Positions 1 to 6,989 of a stretch of 40,486 nucleotides of DNA are shown piece by piece. Position 1 is the first letter of the stretch. The number at the start of each line of letters is the position of its first letter. A program made the position numbers and the translations under genes. The stretch is from CAYRHS01 sp964424125. GTDB taxonomy: Bacteria; Actinomycetota; Acidimicrobiia; IMCC26256; JAOSJL01. The notes below the pieces were generated by a model. It was not told where the DNA came from. It did no database searches and saw nothing but the letters and a program-made list of their open reading frames with translations. Location of the stretch: the NCBI GenBank assembly GCA_964424125.1, contig CAYRHS010000005.1, forward strand, positions 1-40,486, in the 5' to 3' direction.

Positions 1-828
1 CAGCTCCAGCGCGACCTCCGTCGGGCCGATCCCGCGCATGCAGTGCGCGAGCCGGGCGGGCCCGAGACGGGCCGGGCCCAGCCGGTGGCCGTTCCCGCGC
101 CCGCCGAGCACGTGATCGGCGGGGACCGGCAGGTCGGTGATCCGGATCTCGCAGTGGTTCCCTTGGCCGGCCAGCGTATCGATGTCCCGTACGACCTCCC
201 AGCCGTCGGCGGGGATGTCGACGAGGAACGCCGTGTTCGCGGCCTGGGGCGGGTCGGCGTCGGGATCGGTCTTGGCCACGAGGATCGCGAAGGCCGCGCC
301 CCGTGCTCCGGAGATGAACCACTTGTGGCTGTTGACGACCCACTCGTCGCCATGGAGCACGGCGGTCGTCCGGATCCCGGTGGGGTCCGACCCAGCGACC
401 TCGGGCTCGGTCATCGCGAAGCAGCTGCGGGCGCGGCCCTCGACGAGCGGCAGGAGGTACCGGTCCTGCTGCTCGGGCGTGCCGTGGTGGAGCAGGGTGT
501 GCATGTTGCCCTCGTCGGGCGCCTGCGCGTTCAGCACGAACGGACCGAACGTGGTGCGCGCCGCCTCGGCGGACACGAACGCCATCGCCGTCGGCCCGAG
601 GCCGAGGCCGCCCCACTCGACCGGCATGTGGGGGAGGAACACCTCGGCGTTCCGGGCCCGTTCCCGCAGCTCGACGATCATCGCCACGACGTCGCGGCGG
701 GCCGGCTCGCCTCCGGGGGCCTCCCCGAAGAGCCGCGCTTCGGCGGGCCGCACCTCGGTGTCCATGAAGGCGCGGACCCGCCGGCGCACGTCCTCGACGT
801 CGGCCGGCAGGGTGAAGTCGATCGCCAT
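1..828 (-). CDS. Acyl-CoA dehydrogenase (C-terminal part outside window)
   Basis: FAD-dependent acyl-CoA dehydrogenase family protein, expected to introduce an alpha,beta double bond into an acyl-CoA and pass electrons to ETF. The 276 visible codons start at ATG 828 (MAIDFTLPADVEDVRRRV) and run off the left edge. They cover the N-terminal helical domain and the middle beta domain. Family hallmarks are the stretch PVEWGGLGLGP, the flavin-contacting block CFAMTEPEVAGSDPTG and the KWFISGARGA segment. The catalytic glutamate in the C-terminal domain lies outside the window. The gene follows the reductase gene on the same strand by 34 nt, so the two are probably cotranscribed. No clear Shine-Dalgarno precedes the ATG. 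The family is certain; the substrate is not, and an etfBA pair lies 4 kb away. Confidence 0.93.
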   Translation of the reverse strand, partial: MAIDFTLPADVEDVRRRVRAFMDTEVRPAEARLFGEAPGGEPARRDVVAMIVELRERARNAEVFLPHMPVEWGGLGLGPTAMAFVSAEAARTTFGPFVLNAQAPDEGNMHTLLHHGTPEQQDRYLLPLVEGRARSCFAMTEPEVAGSDPTGIRTTAVLHGDEWVVNSHKWFISGARGAAFAILVAKTDPDADPPQAANTAFLVDIPADGWEVVRDIDTLAGQGNHCEIRITDLPVPADHVLGGRGNGHRLGPARLGPARLAHCMRGIGPTEVALEL

Positions 829-862
829 GGCGGCCAGTGTGGCCCAGCGCGGACGTTCGGCG

Positions 863-2074
863 TCAGCAGCGAGGAGCTGTTCCGCGTCGCTGGCGCAACG
901 ACGTCCCTTGGGTCCGCCAGCGTCGGGGGGTGCCGAGGACGGCCCGCGGGTAGTCCTCGAACATCCACCGGGCGAACTGGCGCCGGGTCCAGGGCGTGAG
1001 GTCGACGGCCCGCAACGCCGCGCGGGTCCCCAGAGGGCGGGCGAGCACTCGCTGGAGCAAGGCGGCGAGACGGAGGTCGGCTCCGAGCGCTCGCTCGACG
1101 GAGTGGCGATACCGATCGGTCACGGACTCAGGCCAGCCGCCCGCGACCACCGCCTCGGCGGCCAGGATGCCGGTCTCCAGCGCCTGGGCGATGCCCTCAC
1201 CGGTGAGCGGATCGACCACGCCGGCGGCGTCGCCCACGTAGAGCACGCGCCGGGCGGTCAGCTCGTCGACCTCGAGGTGGCCGGGGATGGGCCACGCGCG
1301 GTGGGGCCGTTCGGGGCGACCGTCGCCGAGGACGCGGCGCAACGTCGGTCGCCCGAGCAGGTCGCGCCAACGCGCCGCGAGCTCCTTGCCCGTCAGCTCG
1401 GGCCCGCGCAACACGCCGAAACCCACGTTGGCCCGCCCGCCGGGGAGGGGGAACACCCAGGCGTAGCCGGGGAGCAGGTCGGGCTCGAAGAGCACCCACA
1501 GCCGGGGGTCGTTCACCTCCGACCAGTACTGGCGGAACGCGTGCCACGTGCCGAGCCGTTTGGGCCGGTGAGGCTGGAGGATCCGGCGGACGGTGGAGAA
1601 GTGGCCGTCGGCGGCGACGAGATACGGGGCCCGCACGAGGCCGAGCGCCGCCGTCCGGACCGTGACCCCGTCGACCTCGTCCTCGACGTCCACGACAGCA
1701 GCGCCCTCCCGCACCTCGACGCCGCGCTCGCGGGCCAGGTCCACGAGCGCGGCGTCGAGGTCCCGGCGGGAAACGACCCCGGCGTGCTCGCCATCGGTGG
1801 GCAGCCGGAGGACGACCCGTCGCCCACTCGGCGAGACGACGACGCATTCCGACACGGGCGCGTACCCGGGGAGCTCCGGCGCGGCGAGGCCGAGGTGCTC
1901 GAGGTGACGGAGAGCGGCGGCGGTGAGGCCGTCGCCGCACGTCTTGTCGCGAGGAAACGTCGCCTTGTCGATCAGCACCACGTCGAGCCCCGCCGTGCGC
2001 GCCGTCAGCGCGGTGGCGACGCCGGCCGGCCCGGCGCCCGCCACCGCCAGGTCGCAGCTTCGTTCGGAGGGCAC
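863..2074 (-). CDS. Geranylgeranyl reductase family FAD-dependent oxidoreductase
   Basis: A 403-aa flavoprotein of the geranylgeranyl reductase family, which includes mycobacterial MenJ (saturates a menaquinone isoprene unit) and archaeal and plant prenyl reductases. Visible features: Rossmann FAD motif GAGPAG (residues 13-18); PRDKTCGDGL with the family cysteine at C46; a YLVAADGHFSTVR block; and the second FAD motif GDAAGVVDPLTGEGI from about residue 281. Sequence order and the CGDGLT block resemble MenJ, but I cannot assign the substrate. GTG at 2074 is chosen because it places the FAD motif at the usual distance from the N-terminus and because a TANNNT box lies 8 nt upstream, as in leaderless genes. 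The reading frame stays open upstream but there runs antisense to the ABC gene. It is divergent from the ABC transporter and is followed by the acyl-CoA dehydrogenase. Confidence 0.88.
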   Translation of the reverse strand: MPSERSCDLAVAGAGPAGVATALTARTAGLDVVLIDKATFPRDKTCGDGLTAAALRHLEHLGLAAPELPGYAPVSECVVVSPSGRRVVLRLPTDGEHAGVVSRRDLDAALVDLARERGVEVREGAAVVDVEDEVDGVTVRTAALGLVRAPYLVAADGHFSTVRRILQPHRPKRLGTWHAFRQYWSEVNDPRLWVLFEPDLLPGYAWVFPLPGGRANVGFGVLRGPELTGKELAARWRDLLGRPTLRRVLGDGRPERPHRAWPIPGHLEVDELTARRVLYVGDAAGVVDPLTGEGIAQALETGILAAEAVVAGGWPESVTDRYRHSVERALGADLRLAALLQRVLARPLGTRAALRAVDLTPWTRRQFARWMFEDYPRAVLGTPRRWRTQGTSLRQRRGTAPRC

Positions 2075-2082
2075 GGTCGCCG

Positions 2083-2088
2083 ACCGTA
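2083..2088 (-). promoter_or_regulatory. Candidate -10 box of a leaderless promoter for the reductase gene
   Basis: On the minus strand this reads TACGGT (TANNNT pattern) and ends 8 nt before the GTG start at 2074. That spacing puts the transcription start at or next to the start codon. No Shine-Dalgarno is visible, which agrees with a leaderless message. Confidence 0.4.
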
Positions 2089-2122
2089 CCGGCGGGTTCG
2101 GGCCCGCTCCGAGCCGAGGTCC

Positions 2123-2128
2123 TATCGT
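2123..2128 (+). promoter_or_regulatory. Candidate -10 box for the ABC exporter operon
   Basis: TATCGT fits the actinobacterial TANNNT -10 pattern. It would give a 5' leader of about 27 nt containing GGAGG at 2153-2157, 4 nt before GTG 2162. No convincing -35 element is visible. Confidence 0.35.
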
Positions 2129-2161
2129 CGGGAACCCCACTTGCGGTCCGCCGGAGGCGAC

Positions 2162-3082
2162 GTGGGCGTCATCGAGGTCGAAGGGCTCCGGAAGCGCTAC
2201 GTGGGTTGGCGTGGGAAGCAGACGACGGCGCTCGACGGCCTCGATCTCTCTGTCCCCGAGGGTGGCGTGTACGGGTTCCTCGGGCCCAACGGCTCCGGGA
2301 AGACCACCACGATCCGCTGCCTCCTCGGCCTGATCCGGCCCAGCGCGGGCTCCAGCCGGGTCCTCGGTGTCGACTCCCGACGTTCCCTCGGCGAGGTCGT
2401 CTCGCGTGTCGGCTCGATCGTGGAGACACCGCGGTTCTTCCCCAACTTCTCGGGCGAGCGCAACCTCACACTGTTCGCGGGGCTCGACGGGATCGAGCCG
2501 ACGCGGGTACGGGCTGCGCTCGAGACGACGGGCCTCACGGAGCGAGCACGGGACTCGTTCCGCTCGTATTCGCTGGGGATGAAGCAGCGGCTCGGGATGG
2601 CGGCCGTGCTGATGAAGGACCCGGAGCTGCTGATCCTCGACGAGCCTGCGAACGGCCTCGACCCGGCCGGCATCGTCGAAGTGCGGGAGCTCGTCCGGCG
2701 ACTCGGAGCCGAGGGCCGCACCGTGTTCGTGTCGAGCCATCTCCTCGCCGAGGTCCAGCAGATGTGCGACCGCGTCGCGATCCTCAACCGGGGGCGCTGC
2801 GTGGCCGCGGGGCCAGTGGACGACGTCCTCACCCAGGGGGGCGGCGGCCGGCTCGTCGTGCGCGTCGAGGAACCCCGGCGGGCGGAGGACGTCCTGACGC
2901 GAGCGGGCTTCGAGGTGACACGCGACGGTGACGCGGTCCTCGTGACCGGCACGGGCAGGGACGGCGCGCAGGTCTCCCGGTGCCTCGCGGGAGCTGGGAT
3001 GTACCCGTGGGAGATCACGGCTCAGACCGTCGACCTCGAGACCGTGTTCCTCGAGCTGACCGGCCGGGAGACCTCGGGTTGA
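2162..3082 (+). CDS. ABC transporter ATP-binding protein (ABC-2 exporter type)
   Basis: A 306-aa nucleotide-binding subunit of a DrrA/CcmA-like ABC exporter. The domain is complete: Walker A GPNGSGKTTT (41-50), signature YSLGMKQRLG (136-145), Walker B LLILDE (156-161) and switch histidine in SSHLL (H193). The C-terminal 90 residues form the small extra domain common in this exporter class. The start is GTG 2162, preceded by GGAGG and giving the expected N-terminus VGVIEVEGLRKRY. A much longer upstream open frame is antisense to the reductase gene and is not used. The stop codon overlaps the TTG start of the permease gene, so the pair is a translationally coupled operon. The cargo is unknown; drugs, lipids and peptides are typical for the class. 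Confidence 0.93.
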   Translation: MGVIEVEGLRKRYVGWRGKQTTALDGLDLSVPEGGVYGFLGPNGSGKTTTIRCLLGLIRPSAGSSRVLGVDSRRSLGEVVSRVGSIVETPRFFPNFSGERNLTLFAGLDGIEPTRVRAALETTGLTERARDSFRSYSLGMKQRLGMAAVLMKDPELLILDEPANGLDPAGIVEVRELVRRLGAEGRTVFVSSHLLAEVQQMCDRVAILNRGRCVAAGPVDDVLTQGGGGRLVVRVEEPRRAEDVLTRAGFEVTRDGDAVLVTGTGRDGAQVSRCLAGAGMYPWEITAQTVDLETVFLELTGRETSG

Positions 3083-3993
3083 GCGCGCTCCTCGCGGTGG
3101 AGCTCCGCCGAGCGTTCTCGCGTCGGTTCGTGCACGTCCTGGCCGCGATGGCACTGGCGATCATCGTCGTGGCCGGGTTCGGCGTCTTCCTGAGCGCGGA
3201 GACCGAGGCGCCGGCGGCGAAAGCTCGGAGCGAGCTCCTCGAGACCTGCCAGTACGAGAGCGACGTCGCGCGCTGCCAGGCCGAGGTCCCGACCGTCTCC
3301 GAGATCGAGTCCGGAGACATCTTTGTGGTTTCGGACGATCCGCGCTTCGAGCTGACCGAGCTCTGGCCCGACGAACCCGGCTCCTTCGACATCGGAATCC
3401 TTCCCACGACGACGCTGCTCGGCTTCTTCCTCGCGATCGTGGTGGGCGCGTCGCTCATCGGTGCCGAGTACCGGGCCGGGACCATCGAGACGTTGCTCGT
3501 GTGGGAGCCGCGTCGGCTCCGCGTCGTCGCGGCCAAGCTCCTGAGCACCGCTGTCGTCGCTCTCCTCCTCTACCTGACGTTCCAGACGCTGCTCGCGCTG
3601 GCGCTGCTGCCCACGGCCGTGTTCCGCGGCGTGACCGAAGGGGCCGACGCGGCTTGGCTCGGCCATCTCGTGGTCTCGCTTCTCCGTATCGGCGCCATCG
3701 TGGCCGCGTTGGCCGTCGTTGGCGGGTCGTTCGCGGTGATCACGCGCAACACCGGGGGCGCAATCGCCCTCGTGTTCGCGTACCTGATCGGGGTCGAGGT
3801 CATGGTCCAGAGCCTGAGCGACGGGTTGAACAGGTGGTTCGTCGTCCCCAACCTCGTCCTGGCGACGGGTCTGATACCGGTCGACTTCGAGCTGACCCGC
3901 TCGGCGGCGGCAGCGACCGTGCTGTTGCTCGGCTACCTGGCGACGCTGGTCGCGGTGACGGCCGGCCTCTTCCGGACCCGGGACCTGGGCTGA
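3079..3993 (+). CDS. ABC-2 type transporter permease
   Basis: A 304-aa membrane protein partnering the upstream ATPase. After a short cytoplasmic N-terminus (residues 1-20, basic) there is a first membrane segment (AAMALAIIVVAGFGVFL) and then an extracytoplasmic loop of roughly 90 residues rich in acidic residues with two cysteines (ETCQYESDVARCQ). A cluster of about five further hydrophobic segments follows, starting at LLGFFLAIVVGASLIGAEY, whose GAEYRAGTIETLL block is typical of ABC-2 permeases. The preferred start is TTG 3079, inside the TTGA overlap with the ATPase stop; GTG 3097 is an alternative. The two loop cysteines could form a disulfide outside the membrane, but that is inference. 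Confidence 0.87.
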   Translation: MSALLAVELRRAFSRRFVHVLAAMALAIIVVAGFGVFLSAETEAPAAKARSELLETCQYESDVARCQAEVPTVSEIESGDIFVVSDDPRFELTELWPDEPGSFDIGILPTTTLLGFFLAIVVGASLIGAEYRAGTIETLLVWEPRRLRVVAAKLLSTAVVALLLYLTFQTLLALALLPTAVFRGVTEGADAAWLGHLVVSLLRIGAIVAALAVVGGSFAVITRNTGGAIALVFAYLIGVEVMVQSLSDGLNRWFVVPNLVLATGLIPVDFELTRSAAAATVLLLGYLATLVAVTAGLFRTRDLG

Positions 3994-3997
3994 GGGC

Positions 3998-4017
3998 GGC
4001 CCGTTTCGACCCGGGCC
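3998..4017 (+). terminator. Candidate hairpin after the ABC exporter operon
   Basis: GGCCCG (3998-4003) and CGGGCC (4012-4017) form a 6-bp GC stem with an 8-nt loop, beginning 4 nt after the permease stop. There is no U-tract. The rest of the 141-bp gap up to etfB holds another small repeat, CCCGA-GCA-TCGGG, near 4052-4064, and no clear promoter that I can defend. Confidence 0.3.
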
Positions 4018-4134
4018 CCGACGAGCGACCAGTATTGGACCGACCCAGGCCCGAGCATCGGGTTCCGGCGCGCAGCGCTGCCCGCATGCAACGGACCGAC
4101 GAGCCGAGAAGCGGCGGACCACGAACGGAGCGTC

Positions 4135-4911
4135 ATGAACGTCGTCGTCTGCGTGAAGCAGATTCCCGACCCGGCTGCACCGGGTGAGCTCGACTCCGAC
4201 AACACGTTGAAGCGTGAGGGCAAGCTCATCCTCGACGAATCCGACAGCTACGGCGTCGAGATGGGCCTCCAGCTCGTCGACACGGCGGGTGAGGGGGAGG
4301 TGACGCTGGTCTCGATGGCCCCCAACGGGGAGGTCTCGGGGCTGCGTACCGCCCTCGCGATGGGTGCCGCCAAGGCCGTGCTCGTCTCCGACGACGCGCT
4401 CGCCGGCTCCGACGCGCTCGGCACCGCGAAGGTGTTGGCGAAGGCGATCGAACGGGTCGGTGACGCCGATCTGGTGCTCACGGGAACGGAGTCCACCGAC
4501 GGCTACACGGGGACAATCCCCACCCAGGTCGCCGAGCTGCTGGGCTGGCCCGCGCTCACGTTCGCGAAGCACATCGAGATCGGCGACGGCAAGGTCACGA
4601 TCCAGCGCCAGACCGAATCCGGCTACGACACCGTCGAGTCCCCGCTCCCGGCGATCGCGAGCGTGACCGCCGGTGTCGTCGAGCCCCGCTACCCGTCGTT
4701 CAAGGGGATCATGGCCGCGAAGAACAAGCCGGTCGACGAGGTGACGGTCGCGGACCTCGGCCTGGAGGGTCAGGTCGGTTGGTCCGGTGCGCACCAGGCG
4801 ATCACCGAGGTCAACGACGCCCCCGAACGGGAGGCCGGCGAGAAGATCGAGGACGAGGGGGAGGCGCACGAGCGCATCGTCGCCTTCCTCGACGAGCTCA
4901 AGGTCATCTAG
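4135..4911 (+). CDS. etfB: Electron transfer flavoprotein beta subunit
   Basis: A 258-aa EtfB. With EtfA it forms the soluble AMP/FAD heterodimer that accepts electrons from acyl-CoA dehydrogenases. The N-terminus MNVVVCVKQIPDP is diagnostic. The nucleotide-binding region includes AMGAAKAVLVSDDALAGSD and LVLTGTESTDGYTG, and the C-terminal half carries the usual LPAIASVTAGVVEPRYPSFKGIMAAKNKP block. The start is ATG 4135 with GGAG a few nt upstream. It is followed by etfA after 27 nt. The window encodes at least one acyl-CoA dehydrogenase that could donate to it. Identification is firm. Confidence 0.97.
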   Translation: MNVVVCVKQIPDPAAPGELDSDNTLKREGKLILDESDSYGVEMGLQLVDTAGEGEVTLVSMAPNGEVSGLRTALAMGAAKAVLVSDDALAGSDALGTAKVLAKAIERVGDADLVLTGTESTDGYTGTIPTQVAELLGWPALTFAKHIEIGDGKVTIQRQTESGYDTVESPLPAIASVTAGVVEPRYPSFKGIMAAKNKPVDEVTVADLGLEGQVGWSGAHQAITEVNDAPEREAGEKIEDEGEAHERIVAFLDELKVI

Positions 4912-4938
4912 GGCTCAAGCTCATCGAGGAGAGGGAAG

Positions 4939-5904
4939 ATGGGAATCGGAACCGTCTGGGTGTTCGCGGAGGCCGACGGCGACAGCGTCGCATCGGGCAC
5001 GCTGGAGCTGCTCACGAAGGCCCGCGACCTCGGTGACACCGTCGAGGCCGTGTACGCGGGCGCCAACGCCGACGCGATCGCGGGTGCGCTCGGCGAGCAC
5101 GGCGCCACGACGGTCTACGCCGTCGATCCCGGCGACTCGCTGGTCGGCGTCATGGGCGCGGCCGCGCTGACGAAGCTCGTCGGCGAGCACTCGCCGGCCC
5201 TGGTCATGTTCGACCAGAGCTACGACGGTCGTGACGCCATCGCCCGCCTCTCGGCGCGCATCGACCGAACGGTGGTGACGAATGCCGCCGACGTCAACGT
5301 CGACGGTGGTCAGGTGCGCGTCAGCAATGCCATCTTCGGTGGCACCAAGATCGTCCAGACGGCCTTCGAGGGCGAGCCCCCGTGTCTCATCGCCTTCCGC
5401 CCCAAGTCGTTCGCGGCGGAGCCGTCGGGTGGGGGCGCGGCCGAGGTGGTCACGGTCGACGGCGTCGACGCCGGTCGCGCCGCCGAGGCGAAGGTCCTCG
5501 ACCGCCACGTCGAGGAGGCCGAGGGCCCGAAGCTCGAGGACGCCGACGTGGTCGTCTCCGGGGGTCGCGGGCTCGGCGGCGAGGAGCACTACTCGCTCGT
5601 CGAGGCACTGGCCAAGCTGCTGAAGGGCGCGCCGGGCGCGTCCCGCGCGATCGTCGACGCCGGCTGGGTGCCGTACTCGCACCAGGTCGGCCAGACGGGC
5701 AAGACGGTCAAGCCCAAGGTGTACATCGCCCTCGGCATCTCCGGAGCGACCCAGCACCTGGTCGGCATGAAGGGCAGCGACACGATCATCGCAGTGAACA
5801 AGGACCCCGAAGCGCCGATCTTCTCGGTGTCGGATCTCGGAGTCGTGGGTGACGTGCACAAGGTCGTCCCGAAGCTCATCGAGGCGCTCGAGGCACGGGC
5901 CTGA
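4939..5904 (+). CDS. etfA: Electron transfer flavoprotein alpha subunit
   Basis: A 321-aa EtfA, the FAD-carrying partner of EtfB. The C-terminal FAD domain is textbook: VVVSGGRGLGGEE, then WVPYSHQVGQTGKTVKPKVY, ALGISGATQHLVGMKGSDTI and AVNKDPEAPIFSVSDLGVVGD. The N-terminal domain (MGIGTVWVFAEADGD) is of usual length. The start ATG 4939 has a strong purine-rich Shine-Dalgarno (GAGGAGAGGGAAG). It lies 27 nt after etfB and 8 nt before the nitrobindin-like gene, implying one transcript. Confidence 0.97.
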   Translation: MGIGTVWVFAEADGDSVASGTLELLTKARDLGDTVEAVYAGANADAIAGALGEHGATTVYAVDPGDSLVGVMGAAALTKLVGEHSPALVMFDQSYDGRDAIARLSARIDRTVVTNAADVNVDGGQVRVSNAIFGGTKIVQTAFEGEPPCLIAFRPKSFAAEPSGGGAAEVVTVDGVDAGRAAEAKVLDRHVEEAEGPKLEDADVVVSGGRGLGGEEHYSLVEALAKLLKGAPGASRAIVDAGWVPYSHQVGQTGKTVKPKVYIALGISGATQHLVGMKGSDTIIAVNKDPEAPIFSVSDLGVVGDVHKVVPKLIEALEARA

Positions 5905-5912
5905 CGGTCCCC

Positions 5913-6344
5913 TTGCATCCCGCGGTCGCCCCGCTCGCGTTCCTGCTCGGGACGTGGCGGGGTGAAGGGCGGCGTGACTACCCGACGATCGAGCCGTTCG
6001 CCTACCAGGAGGAGACGGTCTTCGCCCATGTGGGCAAGCCCTTCTTCTCGTACGCACAGCGGACGCGAGCGGTACCCGACGAAGCCCCGCTCCACGGCGA
6101 GACGGGGTACCTGCGGCCAACGAGTGGGGGCGCGCTGGAGCTCGTGATCGCCCATCCGACCGGGATCCTCGAGCTCGATCTCGGCCACGTCGATGGGACC
6201 ACGCTGGCGCTCCGTTCGGACCGCGTGCTGTGCACCCCCACGGCCAAGGAAGTCGTCGAGCTGCGCTACGTCCTCGACATGGCCGCGGTGGGCCAACCGC
6301 TCACGTTCCACCTGGAAGCCACGCTCCGTCGCGTCCGCGCCTGA
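5913..6344 (+). CDS. Nitrobindin-like heme-binding beta-barrel protein
   Basis: A 143-aa protein of the nitrobindin/THAP4-like (DUF1794) family: ten-stranded beta-barrels that bind ferric heme and have been linked to NO and peroxynitrite chemistry. Evidence: N-terminal LLGTWRGEGRRDYPTIEPF, then FAHVGKPFFSYAQRT and C-terminal FHLEATLRR, where H133 matches the proximal heme histidine of mycobacterial members. There is no ATG in a suitable place. TTG 5913 gives LHPAVAPLAFLLGTW, which aligns with relatives from their N-terminus, and lies only 8 nt after the etfA stop, so translation is probably coupled. The length is slightly short of the roughly 160 aa usual in mycobacteria, the difference being at the N-terminus. 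Family confident, role in the ETF operon unknown. Confidence 0.85.
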   Translation: MHPAVAPLAFLLGTWRGEGRRDYPTIEPFAYQEETVFAHVGKPFFSYAQRTRAVPDEAPLHGETGYLRPTSGGALELVIAHPTGILELDLGHVDGTTLALRSDRVLCTPTAKEVVELRYVLDMAAVGQPLTFHLEATLRRVRA

Positions 6345-6374
6345 GGAGTGCCGGCGCAGCCGGACCTAGTCCTC
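6343..6374. terminator. Candidate hairpin between convergent nitrobindin-like and TetR genes
   Basis: Inner stem CCGGC (6351-6355) / GCCGG (6359-6363) with a GCA loop, flanked by GAGGA (6343-6347) / TCCTC (6370-6374). The interruption between inner and outer stems is several nt. It sits exactly between two converging genes and lacks a U-tract. Confidence 0.35.
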
Positions 6375-6989
6375 TGCGGTGAGACCGCGAAGTTGCGCGT
6401 CGATCACCTGCTCGGCGAGGTCCTCGGGCCACGGGAAGTGCGGGTGCGACAGCTGGAGCGAGGTCACCCCGTGCACCACCGTCCAGAGGCCGGCTGCGGT
6501 CTCGAACGCGTCCACCCGACGGAACGCACCCGCTTCGACGCAGCGTTCGACCGCATCGACCAGATGGATGAATGCCTCCGAGCCCGGCATCCTCTCGAGC
6601 TCGAAGTCGTCCCGCACGTGGACACCGCCCATGAACAGGAACCGATAGGTGCCGGGGTTCTGGAGGCCGTCCTTGACGTAGGCGAGGCCCCGAGCGCGCA
6701 ACGCCGCCACGGGATCATCGACCTCGGCGGCCGCGGCTTCGGAGCGGGCGTCCATGCGGGCGAAGTGACGGACGCAGACCGCCAGCATCAACGCGTCCTT
6801 GTCCTCGAAGTGGCGGTAGATGGACGGTGGCGTCACCCCGACCGCGTCGCCGATGGCGCGGATCGAGACCGCGTCCTCACTCCCCGCCTCGATCAACAGC
6901 CGTTCGGTCGCGTCGAGGATCTCCTCACGCGTCCGGTCGCCTTCTCCTCGCGGTGCGCGCGGGCGAGCGGAGGATCCGGTGGTGCTCAC
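6366..6989 (-). CDS. TetR/AcrR family transcriptional regulator
   Basis: A 207-aa one-domain repressor. The N-terminal helix-turn-helix is clear: TREEILDATERLLIEAG, then SIRAIGDAVGVTPPSIYRHFEDKDALM, ending about residue 67. The C-terminal ligand/dimer domain includes YRFLFMGGV and WTVVHGVTSLQLSHP. Start: GTG 6989 overlaps the stop of the MmpL gene as GTGA, so the regulator is translated from the same message, immediately downstream of the transporter. The frame continues open upstream inside the MmpL gene, but the HTH spacing and the GTGA overlap argue against that longer form. Likely role: autoregulated repressor of the MmpL transporter; candidate operators are at 9290-9323. The ligand is unknown. 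Confidence 0.9.
   Translation of the reverse strand: MSTTGSSARPRAPRGEGDRTREEILDATERLLIEAGSEDAVSIRAIGDAVGVTPPSIYRHFEDKDALMLAVCVRHFARMDARSEAAAAEVDDPVAALRARGLAYVKDGLQNPGTYRFLFMGGVHVRDDFELERMPGSEAFIHLVDAVERCVEAGAFRRVDAFETAAGLWTVVHGVTSLQLSHPHFPWPEDLAEQVIDAQLRGLTAED

Noticed and set aside
137..2161. Upstream extension of the ABC ATPase frame by 675 codons.
   Set aside because: It is antisense to the dehydrogenase and reductase; GGAGG before GTG 2162 and the normal ATPase N-terminus define the start.
3994..4134. Possible small RNA or tRNA in the gap before etfB.
   Set aside because: No cloverleaf, T-loop sequence or intrinsic terminator; only short GC hairpins that are common in such DNA.
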